Shown here piece by piece: positions 4,437 through 6,802 of a stretch of 6,802 nt of DNA. A program made the translations under genes and the position numbers. Every line of letters starts with the position of its first letter. The stretch's first letter is position 1. Below the pieces are notes generated by a model. That model searched no databases. It saw only the letters and a program-made list of their open reading frames with translations, and was not told the DNA's origin. The stretch is from Bacillota bacterium (GTDB taxonomy: Bacteria; Bacillota; Clostridia; Acetivibrionales; DSM-1351). The stretch covers positions 1-6,802 of the forward strand of contig JAEZFR010000234.1 of the NCBI GenBank assembly GCA_023417285.1. The letters are read 5' to 3'.

Positions 4437-6686
4437 CTACTTATTTATTTTGATATCTTCTAAAAATGGTTCCTGTCCTTTTATTGTATATATTCTTTCC
4501 TCGATAACCTTGTCAGCCTTGTTAAGCTTTCTAAATATCACACGGTCGTACCCTTTTTCATTTTTGTCCTGTAAAGTCCTATAAACAAAGCTCTCTCCAG
4601 CTTCTATTACCTCTCTTGTTCCTATCCATGAAGGACAGTTGTTTAGGAATTCATCATTCTTTGTAAGCTCTGAGAACAATTTATTTGAGGCTTCTGTATC
4701 AATCTTCAAAGGATTCTTTTTAATTCTATAACTTACCCAGTCAGTTCTTCCGATGCTTTCAAGGTATGCTTTTGCCTGTTGTTCCTGCATCTGTATTATT
4801 TCTGGATAATCATCATGCAATTTATCTTGAAGCTCAGATGGAAACATCTCTTTTATAGACTTAGTATACCTTGCTCCATCCTGGGGCTCTATATATTCTA
4901 TTAAAAAATACTGTCCCTTATCATCTTTTGTAAATTTAATGACAGTTGGAATATTACCACTTCCACCAACTTTAGTAAATATACCATTCTCAAAAGAGAA
5001 CCATCCACAGCTAGCAACAGTGTAGGCAGTGATTAGTCCCTTGCTTTCTACTACTTTTAGTATCACATGCCCCTCTGTCGCAATCTCACCTTTGGCATAC
5101 GCTTTGCTTTGAGCTTTTACTGCCTGAGATACTGCCTCATCTATTGTTCTAGGCTCGGTGTGTAGAGCACTACTCTCTATTTCTTTAACAGAATATAAAA
5201 TATCATCATCTTTCCCTATAATTGCCCGCTTTTGTGATATCATCTTGCCGTCTTTAATCATTTTAATGGTAACTACAATCTCAGCTTTATCCCCAGATGA
5301 TAAGGGTGACCAGTATATTGATTTTCCTGATCTAATCTCACATTGTTGACCTAACTGAGTAATTATTGAATTATCCCATGTAAGAAATTGCCCCTCGCTA
5401 GCAGAACACTCATATTTGACAGTATTATCGGAGTTTATTGGTGTAAATTTAATCCCTGGTGTGCTAGACATGGCAGGTGAATACTTGTCAGGGCTTATAG
5501 TCAGCTGAAAATCTTTATTATCCGAATTTACAAGGGTTGCCACTTCAGCATTGTTAAATCGTTTAGAGGTACCAGTTACTCCAGAGTTGCCTGATACTTC
5601 GACTCCACCAGCTCCCTTAGTACTATCAGTTACACCAGAGTTACCAGCTACGTCAGCTTCATCAGCAGATTTATCAACTACGGCATTTGTCAGTAGCAAA
5701 CCACTTAATATTACGACACATGCTATTCCTATTGCCACTATTATCTTTTTTCTGCTTTTAAACAGCATATTTAGCTTTATCATTTTGATACGCTTCTCAA
5801 GGTTTTTTCTGTCATCTACCATTCCAATCAACTTAGGTGCCAGCTTATTTCCTTTATATGTTTCAACAACATTTAATAAAGCGTTTCCATATTCCTTTTG
5901 GCAGCTATCCCCAAATGATTCTAAGACCTTCTCATCTGTTGCAAGCTCCATATCTTGTCTCACCAGTTTAAAGCAGTACCATATGAGCGGGTTAAACCAA
6001 TGAATACACTGCAATACAGCCAAAACCTGATTTACAAAAGTATCATTTCTTTTACAATGAGCTAACTCATGCAACAATATGTATGAAATATCCTTATAAT
6101 CTAGCTCTGCAATTTTTGAAGTAACCAGTACCTTGGGCTTAAAAACGTTTATAATGGCAGGAGAGGATATTGCATCTTGAACAATTAGCGAAATACTCCT
6201 TTTTACTCCCATTGTAGCCTTACATTCATTGAAAATCTGGTTAATATTGTCCGGTACTTCAACAGAAGTTTTTCTTATTTTATACCGCAGATGTATATTT
6301 GCAATCAGTAGCCAACATATCATTATCATTAATCCTGCAAGCCAAATGTATGGAACGGCTTTTTGAATAACCTCAAGTGCTGAAAAAGAAGCTTCTGGTA
6401 ATGTATACTCATTGGTTATTTTGTCTTGGATACTGACAAGAGGTGTAACCGCATCAGTCACATTACTCATGCTAGTGCTTTGCATCTGAGGTACAGCATT
6501 AAAAATACTAATATTACTCTCAGGACCAAAAGGAATTATGAGCTTAAGAATAAGGATTACCCAAAGAATATAATGCCACCTAGGACTTATGATATTCTTT
6601 AATAGTTTTTTTGAAATAATAATTATAATTGCCACCAGACTGGCATACACAGAGGTCCAAAAAACAAGATTGAAAATTGTATCCAT
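4437..6686 (-). CDS. BlaR1/MecR1-like M56 membrane metalloprotease with non-penicillin-binding external region
   Basis: This 749-residue protein is a sensor-protease of the BlaR1/MecR1 type: a signal outside the membrane activates a zinc protease inside, which leads to loss of the partner repressor. Likely helices are at about 5-25, 37-54, 112-132 and 314-335. The cytoplasmic M56 part has the zinc motif HELAH (206-210), and Glu247 in ELATDE is the expected third ligand. RKNLEKRIKMI (293-303) precedes the last helix. The external region (about 336-749) has a Gly/Ser linker with an internal repeat, an Ig-like segment (about 388-495) and a domain starting TIDEAVSQA (514) with ATEGHVIL, FENGIF and SIKEMFPSEL. 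I see no SxxK/SxN/KTG set of a beta-lactam-binding domain, so the signal is probably something else. ATG 6686 is chosen over an in-frame GTG at 6728 because AAGGAGGT lies 5 bases before it and it sits one base after the BlaI stop codon. Confidence 0.9.
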   Translation of the reverse strand: MDTIFNLVFWTSVYASLVAIIIIISKKLLKNIISPRWHYILWVILILKLIIPFGPESNISIFNAVPQMQSTSMSNVTDAVTPLVSIQDKITNEYTLPEASFSALEVIQKAVPYIWLAGLMIMICWLLIANIHLRYKIRKTSVEVPDNINQIFNECKATMGVKRSISLIVQDAISSPAIINVFKPKVLVTSKIAELDYKDISYILLHELAHCKRNDTFVNQVLAVLQCIHWFNPLIWYCFKLVRQDMELATDEKVLESFGDSCQKEYGNALLNVVETYKGNKLAPKLIGMVDDRKNLEKRIKMIKLNMLFKSRKKIIVAIGIACVVILSGLLLTNAVVDKSADEADVAGNSGVTDSTKGAGGVEVSGNSGVTGTSKRFNNAEVATLVNSDNKDFQLTISPDKYSPAMSSTPGIKFTPINSDNTVKYECSASEGQFLTWDNSIITQLGQQCEIRSGKSIYWSPLSSGDKAEIVVTIKMIKDGKMISQKRAIIGKDDDILYSVKEIESSALHTEPRTIDEAVSQAVKAQSKAYAKGEIATEGHVILKVVESKGLITAYTVASCGWFSFENGIFTKVGGSGNIPTVIKFTKDDKGQYFLIEYIEPQDGARYTKSIKEMFPSELQDKLHDDYPEIIQMQEQQAKAYLESIGRTDWVSYRIKKNPLKIDTEASNKLFSELTKNDEFLNNCPSWIGTREVIEAGESFVYRTLQDKNEKGYDRVIFRKLNKADKVIEERIYTIKGQEPFLEDIKINK
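5573..5680 (-). repeat. 54-bp (18-residue) duplication in the BlaR1-like external linker
   Basis: The linker after the last membrane helix contains GNSGVT twice, at residues 348-353 and 366-371, each preceded by V[A/S] and an acidic residue. At DNA level CAGTTAC-[A/T]-CCAGAGTT recurs with starts at 5573 and 5627, a 54-bp step. The duplicated segment is Gly/Ser/Thr-rich and probably flexible, so a change in copy number would alter the distance from membrane to external domains without breaking the frame. Confidence 0.65.
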
Positions 6687-6687
6687 G

Positions 6688-6802
6688 CTAGACCTCCTTA
6701 TCCTCATCAAGAAGTTTTCTGAGTTCACTAATGTCCTGTTTTGATAGCCTATTTTCTTTTATAAAGGTAGTTAGCATCATATTAATGGAACCACTATACA
6801 GC
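6688..6802 (-). CDS. BlaI/MecI-family transcriptional repressor, C-terminal fragment
   Basis: Only the last 37 residues are present; the 5' part lies beyond the right edge. They read LYSGSINMMLTTFIKENRLS followed by KQDISELRKLLDEDKEV and TAG. This is the typical BlaI/MecI C-terminus, the helical dimerisation region ending in a leucine-rich segment before the final DE-rich residues. Full proteins of the family are about 120-130 residues with an N-terminal winged helix that binds TACAnnTGTA-like dyads and represses the operon; that domain is not visible here. The stop codon is one base from the ATG of the BlaR1-like protease, and the ribosome site for the protease lies inside this gene's last codons, so the two are translationally linked. 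The partner is expected to be inactivated when the protease is triggered. Confidence 0.85.
   Translation of the reverse strand, partial: LYSGSINMMLTTFIKENRLSKQDISELRKLLDEDKEV
6692..6699 (-). promoter_or_regulatory. Ribosome binding site of the BlaR1-like gene
   Basis: AAGGAGGT on the minus strand is a full-length match to the anti-Shine-Dalgarno sequence, 5 bases before ATG 6686. It lies within the last codons (DKEV) of the BlaI-like gene. It decides the start of the protease against the GTG 42 bases upstream, which would overlap the repressor gene and has no such site. Confidence 0.9.

Noticed and set aside
5551..6003. 150-codon open frame on the plus strand opposite the BlaR1-like gene
   Set aside because: It is a shadow of the protease gene, whose motifs are unmistakable; it shows no domain pattern. 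The other plus-strand frames (for example 368-622, 1865-2194, 3172-3450) are rejected for the same reason.
6687..6728. Longer start (GTG at 6728) for the BlaR1-like protein
   Set aside because: It would overlap the BlaI-like gene by about 40 bases and has no ribosome site, whereas ATG 6686 has a perfect one and begins directly with the first membrane helix.

Overview
The window is AT-rich, and every gene I can support lies on the minus strand. The protein families, strong Shine-Dalgarno sites and canonical sigma-A promoters fit a low-GC Gram-positive bacterium, most likely an anaerobic member of the Clostridia. This rests on two radical SAM enzymes, a BlaI/BlaR1-type regulatory pair with the C-terminal modules common in clostridia and bacilli, and a lipoprotein amino-acid receptor. 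I cannot name the species.

Layout in transcription order (right to left). First comes the C-terminal end of a BlaI/MecI-type repressor (6802-6688, cut by the window edge). One base later a BlaR1/MecR1-like M56 membrane metalloprotease starts (6686-4437). Its external region is not a penicillin-binding domain. A strong intrinsic terminator closes this unit (4385-4358). Next is a small four-helix membrane protein of unknown function (4301-3915) with its own weak promoter. A 303-base gap follows, with AT-rich 16-bp tandem repeats, a 49-bp near-perfect inverted repeat and a good promoter. That promoter reads into a radical SAM protein with a six-cysteine C-terminal cluster (3611-2709). A second radical SAM protein of the HemN/HemW ('coproporphyrinogen III oxidase-like') superfamily follows (2583-1213) and is probably co-transcribed. 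A 329-base gap holds a six-copy 15-bp tandem repeat, a 14-bp palindrome and an excellent promoter for the last gene, a family 3 amino-acid-binding lipoprotein of an ABC importer (883-41). Its permease and ATPase are not in the window and may follow beyond the left edge.

Functionally the window looks like four transcription units: a proteolysis-based envelope sensor/repressor pair, an unknown membrane protein, a two-gene radical SAM unit and an amino-acid importer receptor. The most unusual signal is the recurrence of short, mutually unrelated tandem duplications. They lie at or just after the stop codons of three consecutive genes (units of 9, 15 and 16 bp), in a promoter (11 bp), inside the HemW-like coding region (30 bp) and inside the BlaR1-like linker (54 bp). 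The 49-bp dyad abutting the radical SAM promoter and the undefined substrate of the radical SAM pair are the other points worth following.
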